Shown: positions 25,069 to 33,720, counted from the stretch's first letter. The stretch: 64,000 bases of DNA from JBGSYJ01 sp041748075 (GCA_041748075.1 JBGTDX010000126.1:1-64000), one strand, 5' to 3'. Notes: generated by a model from the letters alone, not told the origin. Numbers and translations: made by a program.

Positions 25069-26439
25069 ATGATCGGGCAACCAAAATCACTGAAACAGGC
25101 CTTCTCCCTCTTCAGGGATCCTGTGACGGCCGAGAAGCGCCGTATTCTGTCGGAGCGATGGAGTGCTCTCGATCCCGCGGTCCGCTACTCGACTCAGGGG
25201 CTCGGGCAGAAAGCTACCGGTTGCGGTGCCACTATCGGCATCAAACCGAAGTGTGATTTCTCCTGCACCGGCTGTTACCTCGGCGAAGAGGCCAACCGGA
25301 TCCCCGCGCTGCCCGTCGAGGCGGTCCTCGAGCAGCTTCGCGAAATGCGAGCCTGGCTCGGGCCCAAGAGCAACGTGCAGATCACCGACGGCGAGGTCAC
25401 GCTTCGGCCCGTCGAGGAACTCGTGGAGATTCTTAGCTACGCCCGCACGATCGGAATCGTCCCGATGCTGATGACGCACGGCGACACGTTTCGCCGCAAG
25501 CCCGGGCTGCTCGAAAGGCTCATCACCGACGGGCATCTCACCGAAGTGTCCATCCACATCGACATCACGCAGCGCGGGCGGGATGGCTATCGACTCCCGA
25601 AGGACGAGATCGAACTGATGCCGCTCCGCGACGAGTTTGCGGAGATGATCCGACAGGCACGCAAGACGACCGGACGCCGTCTTCGCGCCGCGATGACCCT
25701 GACCATCACGTCGGACAACCTGCCGAACGTTGCAGATGTGGTTCGCTGGACCATCCGGAATCGTGATGCTTTCAGCCTGATCAGCTTCCAGCCGCTCGCG
25801 CAGGTAGGTCGCACGCGAAAGGGAATGCAAGGTGTGACACCGGAGGCCCTCTGGGCCGAGTGCGCGAAAGCGACGGCTGAGTATGGGCTCGAACTGCCCG
25901 GCACCGAGCCGATGCACTTCGGACACGCGGAGTGCACCCGATTCGTTCCGATGCTTGCCATCGAGACGCCGGGTGAGAAGCCGAAGCTCATCCAGTTCAT
26001 CCGCAACGAGCCGCCTGACGTGGCCATCATGGAGGAGTTTTTCCAGTTGGGCCTCGGTGGCATCGCCTTCCGGGACGACTGGCCTCTCGAGATGGCAGCG
26101 CGCGGCGCGGGAATTCTGAAAGCTCAGCCGAAATGGCTTGCCACCCGAGTGCTTCCCTGGATCAACGGGAGACTGCGCGAAGAAGCGGGAACGACTTTCT
26201 TTCCCTTGCTTTTAAGCGGACTTCGGAGAAAGACGCGAGTTGACGGGTTCACGCTCACGAGCCATCACTTCATGAGTCCTGCAGAACTGGAGACTCCGGT
26301 CGGGCAGGAGCGCCTCGGAGCCTGTGTGTTCCGAATCCCGATCAACGGGGAGATGGTTCCGATGTGTCAGGTGAATGCCGGGGGGGCGCGCGAGGAGTTT
26401 TACCGCGGCCTCGAAGAGCGTCAATCCACTGCACACTGA
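25069..26439 (+). CDS. Radical SAM domain protein
   Basis: 456 residues from ATG 25069 (or 471 from ATG 25024). The motif CDFSCTGCY is the CxxxCxxC cluster-binding loop, preceded by KATGCGATIGIKP. A TIM-barrel follows with VQITDGEVTLRPVEEL (SAM-binding GGE-like element), MLMTHGDTF and AAMTLTITSDN. C-terminal cysteines (CTRF; GACVFRIPINGEMVPMCQVN) may hold a second cluster. The family is widespread among uncharacterised radical SAM proteins; the substrate is not evident from neighbours. Confidence 0.82.
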   Translation: MIGQPKSLKQAFSLFRDPVTAEKRRILSERWSALDPAVRYSTQGLGQKATGCGATIGIKPKCDFSCTGCYLGEEANRIPALPVEAVLEQLREMRAWLGPKSNVQITDGEVTLRPVEELVEILSYARTIGIVPMLMTHGDTFRRKPGLLERLITDGHLTEVSIHIDITQRGRDGYRLPKDEIELMPLRDEFAEMIRQARKTTGRRLRAAMTLTITSDNLPNVADVVRWTIRNRDAFSLISFQPLAQVGRTRKGMQGVTPEALWAECAKATAEYGLELPGTEPMHFGHAECTRFVPMLAIETPGEKPKLIQFIRNEPPDVAIMEEFFQLGLGGIAFRDDWPLEMAARGAGILKAQPKWLATRVLPWINGRLREEAGTTFFPLLLSGLRRKTRVDGFTLTSHHFMSPAELETPVGQERLGACVFRIPINGEMVPMCQVNAGGAREEFYRGLEERQSTAH

Positions 26440-26443
26440 GCGG

Positions 26444-27253
26444 TCAGTGGATCAGCTCCACGAAGCGTGACCAGAGAGCGTGCCGGTCGAAGTCGCGGAT
26501 GAGTTTGACTTCGCGGGTTCCCTGCCGGAAATCGATCCATCCGTTACGCTGCATTGTCGCGCTGCATTGCCGGGTCTGGATCGACGGTTCACCGATTGCG
26601 TACATGGCGGCAACCAGATCCCAGACCGGGAATGTGGCGGAAAGTTTCAGCAGGCGTGCGCGCAGGAGCCACCTCCGCGACTGCTCGCGCAGATACGCAC
26701 CGAGATCTCCCTGAAGCTGGTCAAGATCTTCTCTCGACACTGTCATCTTCCCTAGCAGATCCAGAGGCGCAAAAGTCAGAGGCAATTGCGACTCGAACAC
26801 GATCCGCGTAGCGCGAAGGTCCTTTGTGAGATTGAACTCGTGTGGCCAGAAGGGAGGCCACCGTCCGGCGGACGAGGCATTCGAGCCGACGATGACGACC
26901 TCACCTACCCGCTGCGACGTCCCTGCCGGATCCGATAGAATCGCCGCAGCGAGATTCGTCAGAGGGCCAAAGGCAATGAACCGCAGCGGAGGACCCTGCC
27001 CCGTCAGAAACCGGGAAGCCTCTCCAGGCCGATTCAGGCCCGCCGAACCTCTGAGGAACGGACCGCTGTAGTGGCACAATTGGCCGATACGGCGGTTGTT
27101 TCGATCGGCACGAGACTCGCTGGTGTTTCCCCGGACGCTGGCGACGCCCGCGACAGGCAGGCCGCTGAGCAGCATCGCGGCGACAGCAAAGCCGTCGTCG
27201 ACGTCGCCGAAAGGCGAGCCCATGGCATTGTCGGCGTCGATGAGTGACAGCAT
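26444..27253 (-). CDS. Nucleoside hydrolase-like protein
   Basis: 269 residues. The N-terminal calcium/ribose-binding loop of inosine-uridine nucleoside hydrolases is recognisable but extended: DADNAMGSPFGDVDDGFAVA in place of the usual DTDPGxDDA. GVASVRGNTSES, RFIAFGPLTNLAAAI, VGEVVIVGSN and EFNLTKDLRATRIVFES follow the family order. Ribonucleoside N-glycosidic bond cleavage is the expected activity. It is convergent with the radical SAM gene (four-base gap). Confidence 0.75.
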   Translation of the reverse strand: MLSLIDADNAMGSPFGDVDDGFAVAAMLLSGLPVAGVASVRGNTSESRADRNNRRIGQLCHYSGPFLRGSAGLNRPGEASRFLTGQGPPLRFIAFGPLTNLAAAILSDPAGTSQRVGEVVIVGSNASSAGRWPPFWPHEFNLTKDLRATRIVFESQLPLTFAPLDLLGKMTVSREDLDQLQGDLGAYLREQSRRWLLRARLLKLSATFPVWDLVAAMYAIGEPSIQTRQCSATMQRNGWIDFRQGTREVKLIRDFDRHALWSRFVELIH

Positions 27254-27280
27254 CGACCGTCAGTGTAACGAAAGGACGAA

Positions 27281-27484
27281 ATGAGTCGATTCTCAGAGCT
27301 CCCCCAGGAAGTGAGAGAGAAGGCCGTCAGTGACGTCTTCTGCATCCGATGCCAGCGCTCGTTCCGGCTGGACGATTTTACCGAGCGCGAGTTTCACGGC
27401 ACGCTCATCCTCGAAGGTAGGTGTCCGGACTGCGGAGGTGATGTCGCCAAGCCTGTAAGCACGGGCCATTCGAATGACGAATGA
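27281..27484 (+). CDS. Small zinc-ribbon protein
   Basis: 67 residues. AAGGA is four bases before ATG 27281. Two CxxC pairs (CIRCQ and CPDCGG, 27 residues apart) make a zinc-ribbon fold. The last residues (SNDE) and the stop codon are encoded by the start of a heptad microsatellite. It is divergent from the nucleoside hydrolase. Function unknown. Confidence 0.65.
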   Translation: MSRFSELPQEVREKAVSDVFCIRCQRSFRLDDFTEREFHGTLILEGRCPDCGGDVAKPVSTGHSNDE

Positions 27485-27531
27485 CGAATGAGAATGACGA
27501 ATGAGAATGACGAATGACGAATGACGTAGAA
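27469..27531. repeat. GAATGAC heptad microsatellite
   Basis: About eight units alternating GAATGAC and the six-base GAATGA/GAGAAT variants; reverse complement of the array at 13265-13301. It ends the zinc-ribbon gene and precedes the NifU-like gene. Confidence 0.8.
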
Positions 27532-27564
27532 TGCCGAGTGCTGGATGCTCGTTGTGCCAATCAG

Positions 27565-28344
27565 ATGAACTTCGAAAAATATCAGCAGATCAACGACGAA
27601 AAGCTCAACTTCCGCGAAATGGAAGATGCGACGGTTGTATCCAACTACCGTAACCAGGGGTGTGGTGACGGATACCGGATCTTTCTGAAGATTGAAAACG
27701 ACACGATCGTCGACGCGTCCTATACGACGACCGGTTGCGGCTTCGGACTCGCGTCGCTTGCTCTTGTGACCGGACTTGCGAAGGGCAGAACTCTCGACGA
27801 GGCTGGCAGAATCACAACTGATGACATTGAAGCCGGCCTCGACGGTTTTCCTCCGAGGCGGAAGAACTATCCCGAGTCGGCACTCGAAGCGTTTCAACAG
27901 GCCCTCGATGATTACCACGAGGGCAGGGGAGCTCCAGAGCAGGTCAGGAGTGCAGTACGCGAGACCTCTCTGGCGAAGCTGGCCTCCGGCGGCAATTGGG
28001 TCGGTGAGAATATCGGGGCGATCGTTCTTGACGGCATGAATCTTGATGGTATCGACGCCCGCGGCGCGAACCTTGCGCGGGCTTCCCTTCGCGGTGCCTC
28101 GCTCGTCAAAGCAAATCTCGACAGCGCGAATCTTCGCGGCGCGTTTCTCAATGACGCAGACCTCACGAACGCGGACCTTACTGCAGCGGATCTTCGCTGG
28201 TGCAGACTCAGCGGCGCGAAACTCGATGGCGCGATCCTCACCGGTGCCGTCTACGACGTCGGCACGCGTCTCGATCCCGAGCACGTGGGACTGTTGGATG
28301 TGATGCGGTCCGCCGGCAAAGATACGCTGTTTCTCCAGAAGTAG
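27565..28344 (+). CDS. NifU/IscU-like domain fused to pentapeptide repeats
   Basis: 259 residues from ATG 27565; an upstream ATG at 27514 lies in a microsatellite. Residues 15-120 resemble the iron-sulfur scaffold IscU/NifU_N: NQGCGDGYRIFLKIENDTIV, YTTTGCGFGLASLALVTGLA and KGRTLDEAGRITTDDIEAGL. The first two cluster cysteines and the CGD aspartate are present, but the third cysteine (KxHC in the family) is replaced by tyrosine (RRKNYPESA). Residues 160-240 are pentapeptide repeats of the A(N/D)L type (GANLARASLRGASLVKANLD), predicted to form a right-handed quadrilateral helix. The fusion is unusual; cluster transfer or a non-Fe-S role are both possible. Confidence 0.72.
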   Translation: MNFEKYQQINDEKLNFREMEDATVVSNYRNQGCGDGYRIFLKIENDTIVDASYTTTGCGFGLASLALVTGLAKGRTLDEAGRITTDDIEAGLDGFPPRRKNYPESALEAFQQALDDYHEGRGAPEQVRSAVRETSLAKLASGGNWVGENIGAIVLDGMNLDGIDARGANLARASLRGASLVKANLDSANLRGAFLNDADLTNADLTAADLRWCRLSGAKLDGAILTGAVYDVGTRLDPEHVGLLDVMRSAGKDTLFLQK

Positions 28345-28421
28345 GATTCACGCCCACGTCGAACTTCCGGGCCGGATTCCGAATCGAGCGAAGCCGCTGC
28401 TGATTCGGTATCATCGATCGA

Positions 28422-29321
28422 ATGTCTGATTCTTCCGCGCGAAACAAACCGCTCACAACCGAATCCTGCGGCGACACCATCGCTGCTTCGGAAGTCTCGC
28501 TTCACCGGAATGTTCTCGCGATCCGGGAGAAGCACGCGCTCGAGAATCTCGGGATCTCCTTCTACGATTATGAGACGACGATTCAGTGGTCCTACAACGC
28601 GGATACCTGGTTCCACGCAGCATCGACGATGAAGCTCGCCGTGCTTCTGGCCGTCTTCCGGCAGGTGTCGATGGGGTCGCTCGCGCTCGACGCCCCCGTG
28701 CACGTCCGCAACCGGTTCACGAGCATCGTCAACCGTGAGCCGTACATGCTCGATCTGAGCGGTGACGCCGACCCTGACGTTTACGGGCAGCTAGGCAAGA
28801 CGCTCACCGTGCACGAGCTCTCGTATCAGATGATCACAACGTCGAGCAACCTCGCAACGAACCTGCTCGTCGAGCTCGTGGGTATCGACAACATCCAGCG
28901 TGCGCTCGACGAGATGGACGTCGATGGCATCAGGGTCCTTCGAGGTGTGGAGGATCAGGCCGCCTTCGACGCCGGCCTGAATAACGAGACTACTGCGAAC
29001 GGTCTGGTCAAACTCCTGCGAATCATCACCGAGGGCCATGCGTGGTCTCCAGAAACTTCCAGCCAGATGCTGGACATCATGCTCGATCAGCAATACAAGA
29101 GCGGGATCCCGGCCGGTCTGCCGAAGGCGGCCCGTGTCGCCCACAAGACAGGAAACATATCAACCGTGCATCACGACGCGGGCATCGTCTATCTTGACGA
29201 CAGGAAGCCATACATCCTGGTCGTACTCACGCAGTTCAGCGCCGCGAGCGGCAGGAGCACGGCGGTGGCGGACATCTCGCGCGACATTTTCGCCCACCTT
29301 GCCGGAGGCGGCCATGACTGA
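28422..29321 (+). CDS. Class A beta-lactamase-fold serine hydrolase, no signal peptide
   Basis: 299 residues. The catalytic triad motifs are all there: SxxK in FHAASTMKLAVL, SxN in TTSSNLATNLL, and KTG in RVAHKTGNISTVHHDAGIV. The family covers class A beta-lactamases and D-amino peptide hydrolases. There is no signal peptide (start MSDSSARNKPLTTES), so it probably works in the cytoplasm and not as a secreted antibiotic-resistance enzyme. The last eight bases overlap the following M15 peptidase gene. Confidence 0.85.
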   Translation: MSDSSARNKPLTTESCGDTIAASEVSLHRNVLAIREKHALENLGISFYDYETTIQWSYNADTWFHAASTMKLAVLLAVFRQVSMGSLALDAPVHVRNRFTSIVNREPYMLDLSGDADPDVYGQLGKTLTVHELSYQMITTSSNLATNLLVELVGIDNIQRALDEMDVDGIRVLRGVEDQAAFDAGLNNETTANGLVKLLRIITEGHAWSPETSSQMLDIMLDQQYKSGIPAGLPKAARVAHKTGNISTVHHDAGIVYLDDRKPYILVVLTQFSAASGRSTAVADISRDIFAHLAGGGHD

Positions 29322-30024
29322 AGGGGATGCGCTCCAGGGGCTGAAGATCGTCGATGCATTCGATCTCGATGACGAGTTCCGTTCCACTCTCAAGCCGGGA
29401 GAGATGGTCAAAGATGCCGCGGGACGGCGCCACCGGCTTCCGCGCTACTTCTACGAGGTCCCGTCTCATGAGGAAGCGGTTTCGATCCGGTTGACGGCAA
29501 ATTTCAAGCTCAACGAATTCATCCAGGTGGACATCAAGGAGACCGCTCGGCTCCAGGAGTATCCGCGGTATGTCCCCTGCGCGGTGCGGGCGCTGGCGTT
29601 CTATCTTCAGCGCGTCCGGGAAACGATCGGTGCTTCGATGCATGTTGCGGTCAACGGGGGCTACCGTTCGCCTCTGCACGGAATGTCGACCGGGGCGAGC
29701 TGTCACATGTGGGGAACGGCAGTCGACATCTACCGTGTCGGGAACACGATTCTCCGGGATGAGGAAACCATCACGAAGTTCAACCGGATTGCCGAGGATG
29801 TTTCGGACGACATCCGGGCCTCGCCATACGGGCATTCTGAGGGCTTTGCTGACGATCACATTCATCTCGACCTGGGATATCTGATCGTTGCTCCCCGGGA
29901 GATCAGCGAAGACCGCATGGAAGTGCCCCAGGAGAGGCCTCGCTTCGCCTTCGAAGACCGCCGTCGGAGCGATCGGCGAGCGGCGCAGGAAGCCAAAGAA
30001 GAGCCCGCTTCAGACCCCTCCTGA
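29314..30024 (+). CDS. M15-type peptidase (D-Ala-D-Ala carboxypeptidase-like)
   Basis: 236 residues; GGAGG precedes ATG 29314, which overlaps the upstream gene (ATGACTGA). VNGGYRSPLHGMSTGASCHM, then WGTAVDIY and DDHIHLDLGYL, hold the zinc ligands (H, D, H) of the M15/DD-peptidase fold. No signal peptide is seen. The C-terminal tail is Glu/Arg-rich and probably disordered. Translationally coupled to the serine hydrolase, so they likely act on the same peptide. Confidence 0.8.
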   Translation: MTEGDALQGLKIVDAFDLDDEFRSTLKPGEMVKDAAGRRHRLPRYFYEVPSHEEAVSIRLTANFKLNEFIQVDIKETARLQEYPRYVPCAVRALAFYLQRVRETIGASMHVAVNGGYRSPLHGMSTGASCHMWGTAVDIYRVGNTILRDEETITKFNRIAEDVSDDIRASPYGHSEGFADDHIHLDLGYLIVAPREISEDRMEVPQERPRFAFEDRRRSDRRAAQEAKEEPASDPS

Positions 30025-30137
30025 AAAATCTTTTGCTACCCGGATTGAAATGCCCCCGGCTCGCCGTTTGCTACGGTGCATTCCAGGTACTTCGTCATTT
30101 CGCATGTCTCGAGGAAGGCTGCGATAGGTGACTGTGC

Positions 30138-31862
30138 GTGACCCCACCTTGGGAACGATCACCTCTCGTCGGACCGAATTGTATGCCGCAACCAGGGAAA
30201 TCTTCAGCTGAGCGAACGCCGCAACCGAGGCATGGACGGCTTCGGATGCCGGCCATCGGCATGGAGGCGGAGTTCAACGTTTTTCTCGACGGAGTGGAGA
30301 TTGTCCCCGAGGTGTACTGGAAGCATCCGAGCGCATTCATCGACGAGCCGATGCTCACCCGGGAACGCACCTCGTGCCAGTTGCCAACCGGCGGCGCCGT
30401 CTACTTCGATCGAGGTGTAATCGAGGTCGTGACGCCGGTTATCGAGATCGCCGGAGGCTGCACCGCGAGAGTCGTGCGCAACCTCTGGGAGCAGATCGGG
30501 TTCGTGCGAGCCTCGCTGACCGACTGGGAACGGCGCACCGGACATCATGTCCGGCTCAAGGCATACAGCAGCCACTATAACGTCTCGTTTGAACTGACGC
30601 GCGCGCAGCGGCGAGGCAAGCGGGACATTTACAGACTTGCGCTTCTGCTGGCTCACCTGCTTCCGGTCCCGGTCGCTATGGTGGGATGCAACCGTCGCTC
30701 GACGGGCGTCGGCGTGCGCCCGCGCGGAAACAGGATCGAGATTACGGTCGACTTCACGCCGGATCCCGGGCTCATGATCGCCACCGCAACGCTCATCGTA
30801 GGCATCGTGCGGGAAGTGATCTCCTGGCCTTCCTACGAGCTCGACCAGCTCAGGCTTCGCAGACTGCCCACGATCGCAGGGGTTCTCCCGGGCAAGCACA
30901 CGACACGCAAGGGCTGGCTCACAAAGGACGTTCACTATCCGCAGAGTCCCTTCACATGCGATGTGAACGCTGCGATCTGGGAGACGGTCGGGGGACGGCG
31001 AATGTCCCTGCGCGTGATTGCAAAGAAAATCGCATGGGTATTCCGGAAATCGATTCGCGTACATTCCGACCCGTTCAGCTTTCGACTGCTGTTTGCGATT
31101 CTCGACGGCCGTGCACCCTCGATGCTCGAGCTGGTCGACCGGCCGACCGCTTATGAGGATGTGGGACGGCTGTGTCGCTGGGGGATGGTAATCCGGGAAC
31201 TGGAGAGCTACCGGAAGGAACTCGAAATGCTGCCGATCGGACAGGAGCTGTTCAACCGGGGGAGCATCGAGCAGTTCATCGAAAACCGCGAGCGCGAACG
31301 ATCCCATGAGCTTGCGGCCCTGTCGGACATGGAGCACCATCAGAGGAGCTCGGGACCGGGAAAGCCGGATGCCAGCAGGTCGACGAAGCAACACCTGCAC
31401 GGAGATCGAGGGCTCGATCCGGTCGTCGCCACAAGCCTCGAGGGCGCCCGTCAGAGCCTGCTCCAGACTGCTCGGTCGAGAAGTCGGGCTGGCGCAAAGC
31501 CCGGCAGGGTACGGCGGCAGAGCGACCCTTCGGGGAAGGCGGCCTCCAGACGGGGAGAGCAGTACATGGACCGTCGCGAGAAGAAAAATGGAAAAGCCGT
31601 CGGCACGGATCGCAGAAAGAAGGATCGGCGCGCCAGAGACTACGCGGTGCCGTTCCCCGATCGTCGCCTGACTCGATCCGCTTACGAGTTGGTCTTTCTC
31701 AAACTGGTTTCGGGGGGCCGGCTCCGTATCGGCCGCGAGACGTATACGCCGGTCGGAATGCGAGGCTGGTATCACGCCGTTTTCCGGCGCGACTCGGATG
31801 GCCGGGAGAAACTGCTCACGATCGATCAGTTGCTCCGGCGAATGAGTAACTGGGAAGCGTGA
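30138..31862 (+). CDS. Glutamate-cysteine-ligase-like (amidoligase-type) protein
   Basis: Up to 574 residues; the start is uncertain (GTG 30138, ATG 30183 or ATG 30246). The N-terminal 330 residues contain AIGMEAEFNVFLDGVEIVPE, YFDRGVIEVVTPVIEIAGG and HYNVSFELT, resembling the carboxylate-amine ligase fold of glutamate-cysteine ligases (GxExE, EVxTP, HxNxS pattern). Residues about 400-500 are low-complexity and basic. The C-terminus ends in a small folded-looking segment (RSAYELVFLKLVSGGRLRIG). No recognised substrate. Downstream of the two cytosolic peptide hydrolases it could make the peptide they cut. Family assignment is moderate. Confidence 0.5.
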   Translation: MTPPWERSPLVGPNCMPQPGKSSAERTPQPRHGRLRMPAIGMEAEFNVFLDGVEIVPEVYWKHPSAFIDEPMLTRERTSCQLPTGGAVYFDRGVIEVVTPVIEIAGGCTARVVRNLWEQIGFVRASLTDWERRTGHHVRLKAYSSHYNVSFELTRAQRRGKRDIYRLALLLAHLLPVPVAMVGCNRRSTGVGVRPRGNRIEITVDFTPDPGLMIATATLIVGIVREVISWPSYELDQLRLRRLPTIAGVLPGKHTTRKGWLTKDVHYPQSPFTCDVNAAIWETVGGRRMSLRVIAKKIAWVFRKSIRVHSDPFSFRLLFAILDGRAPSMLELVDRPTAYEDVGRLCRWGMVIRELESYRKELEMLPIGQELFNRGSIEQFIENRERERSHELAALSDMEHHQRSSGPGKPDASRSTKQHLHGDRGLDPVVATSLEGARQSLLQTARSRSRAGAKPGRVRRQSDPSGKAASRRGEQYMDRREKKNGKAVGTDRRKKDRRARDYAVPFPDRRLTRSAYELVFLKLVSGGRLRIGRETYTPVGMRGWYHAVFRRDSDGREKLLTIDQLLRRMSNWEA

Positions 31863-31939
31863 GAGCATAAAGGCGGAACAGAGCGCCCGGCTTCGCAGGC
31901 GGACCCTGAGCGCATGGCCCATCTGGCTCCTCGACGAGA

Positions 31940-32611
31940 ATGTCATCCGAAATTCGCAGACGCCGGATCTTTCTGCTCTCGCCCGCGAACCTGAGCGGAG
32001 TTCGGGCAAAGCAGCTCACCTCGCCCCGCGCGCAGTTCCGCGCCGCGCTCAAGTATCGATCGCCCGAAGGCGTGCCGATCGAGGAGGCGTTCGCATTCAT
32101 GAGCGCCCTTTACTTTCGCGGCAAGATTGCCTATGCGAGGAGATTTGTGAATCCACCGCACGGCATCGAGGGCAGCGGTATCCTCATCATCGCACCCGGC
32201 TTTGGACTGGTGAGCGATGGCTGGCCGCTTCGGGAAGAGAACATGAAGAAGCTCCGCCGCACTCCTGTCGATGTGCGCCGCCCGGCATATCGCAGGCCTC
32301 TCGAACAGCATGCCCGAGCCCTCGCTGCAGCGATCGATGACGAGACTTCCATCGTCCTTCTCGGCAGTATCGCGACAGGCAAGTACGTGGATCTTCTCTG
32401 GCCGATCTTCGGCTCCAGACTCGTATTTCCCGGATGTTTCGTCGGCATCGGAGACATGAGCCGGGGTGCGCTGATGCTGCGCGCGGCGACGAGCGGAGAA
32501 GAGCTCGAATACTGTACCCTCGACGTCCCGAGACACCGTCCCCGCGAAAAACGCCACCGAGGTGATGATGGCAACCAAGAGACTGATCGAGATTCCGAAA
32601 GACAAAAATGA
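31940..32611 (+). CDS. Conserved protein of unknown function near LigD
   Basis: 223 residues from ATG 31940. The start RRRIFLLSPANLSGVRAKQL, then AFMSALYFRGKIAYARRF, LIIAPGFGLVS, TSIVLLGSIATGKYVDLLWP and FVGIGDMSRGALMLR, make a compact domain that I recall as a recurring unnamed family. The last residues (RHRPREKRHRGDDGNQETD) overlap the LigD polymerase start in another frame by about 47 bases. Its repeated location next to DNA-repair genes is worth testing; I assign no function. Confidence 0.6.
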   Translation: MSSEIRRRRIFLLSPANLSGVRAKQLTSPRAQFRAALKYRSPEGVPIEEAFAFMSALYFRGKIAYARRFVNPPHGIEGSGILIIAPGFGLVSDGWPLREENMKKLRRTPVDVRRPAYRRPLEQHARALAAAIDDETSIVLLGSIATGKYVDLLWPIFGSRLVFPGCFVGIGDMSRGALMLRAATSGEELEYCTLDVPRHRPREKRHRGDDGNQETDRDSERQK

Positions 32612-33548
32612 TGTCTCGTTCAAATTCGGCGACCAGACCGTTCGTCTGACGAATCTCAACAAGATCTTCTGGAAGGATCTCGAGCTCACCAAGGGCGACC
32701 TGCTTCAGTACTACGCCGACATTTCCCCCTGGCTGCTGCCTCACGTGATCGATCGCGCGATGGTGATGAAGCGTTACCCGCATGGGGCGGCGGGCGAATT
32801 CTTCTATATGAAGCGGGTTCCCGTTCCGCATCCCGACTGGATCGAGACGTGCTCGATCCATCACGGTTCGGGCAACATCATCGACTTTCCGATGGTTCAG
32901 GATCTTCCCACGCTTCTCTGGATCATCAATCTCGGATGCATCGACCTGAATCCCTGGTACGCGCGCTGCGATGACATCGACCGGCCCGACTTTCTTCACT
33001 TCGATCTCGATCCCGGTCCCGGAGCAGACTTCGAGCGGGTCCGCGAGGTGGCGCTTCGCCTGCGGGAGATGCTCGACGCACTGAAGATGCCGTCCCACCC
33101 GAAGACAACGGGTTCCCGAGGCGTTCACATCTACATTCCGATCAAACGCGGACCGCTCCAGAAGGATGTCTGGACATTTGCCAAGGCGATCGCCCTCGAA
33201 ATGGAAGCGGCCTATCCGGAGATTGCGACGGCCGAGTACCGGAAGGCCAAACGCCCGCACGGGACCGTCAATGTGGACTATAACCAGAACGCGTGGGGAC
33301 GGACACTCGCGTCGATCTACTCGGTGCGCCCCACACCCTCTGCCACGGTATCGACGCCGGTGACATGGGACGAGCTGGAAGCGGGCGTGAGTCTCGACGA
33401 CTTCGGGATCGGAAACGTAGTGGAACGCGTCGCGGAGATCGGCGACCTGTGGGAGCCGGTGCTCGGAAAGAAGCGGTTCGATCTCGAGAGTGTCTTTCGA
33501 AAGTCTGAGAAGAAGAAGACGAAGCCGCGAGCAAAAAAATCGGACTGA
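32565..33548 (+). CDS. LigD-type polymerase/primase domain protein
   Basis: 327 residues. It is the stand-alone POL domain of bacterial NHEJ LigD (archaeo-eukaryotic primase fold): VRLTNLNKIFWKDLELTKGD, DRAMVMKRYPHG, GCIDLNPWYARCDDIDRPDF, then FDLDPGPGADFERVREVALR with the two metal-binding aspartates, and TTGSRGVHIYIPI. It would add nucleotides at double-strand break ends. No ligase or phosphoesterase domain is fused; the ligase is the next but one gene. Start at 32565 or 32568. The C-terminus is Lys-rich. Confidence 0.88.
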   Translation: MMATKRLIEIPKDKNDVSFKFGDQTVRLTNLNKIFWKDLELTKGDLLQYYADISPWLLPHVIDRAMVMKRYPHGAAGEFFYMKRVPVPHPDWIETCSIHHGSGNIIDFPMVQDLPTLLWIINLGCIDLNPWYARCDDIDRPDFLHFDLDPGPGADFERVREVALRLREMLDALKMPSHPKTTGSRGVHIYIPIKRGPLQKDVWTFAKAIALEMEAAYPEIATAEYRKAKRPHGTVNVDYNQNAWGRTLASIYSVRPTPSATVSTPVTWDELEAGVSLDDFGIGNVVERVAEIGDLWEPVLGKKRFDLESVFRKSEKKKTKPRAKKSD

Positions 33549-33566
33549 CGGATGCAGGGTCCCGGC

Positions 33567-33629
33567 TCAACCCGGCGAGACGAACTTCAATCCAAGAATG
33601 CCCGCGATGATCAGGATGAACCAGGTCAT
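33567..33629 (-). pseudogene. SMR (SugE/EmrE-like) transporter remnant, 20 codons
   Basis: ATG 33629 is preceded by AGGAG at an ideal five-base spacing. The 20-residue product MTWFILIIAGILGLKFVSPG combines the typical start of SMR exporters (M-W--LIIAG) with their typical end (IxGLKxVS), with the roughly 85 residues between missing. It may be an internally deleted gene or a functional small membrane peptide. Such a short match can be coincidental, so confidence is moderate. Confidence 0.5.
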
Positions 33630-33720
33630 GTCAACTCCTAGAAATTAGTGATGTGGCTCGAAGAAGATACCGCGATTGCTGGTTCCGTCCACAAGCCGCA
33701 ATCCTGTAGGCTCTGCACTG

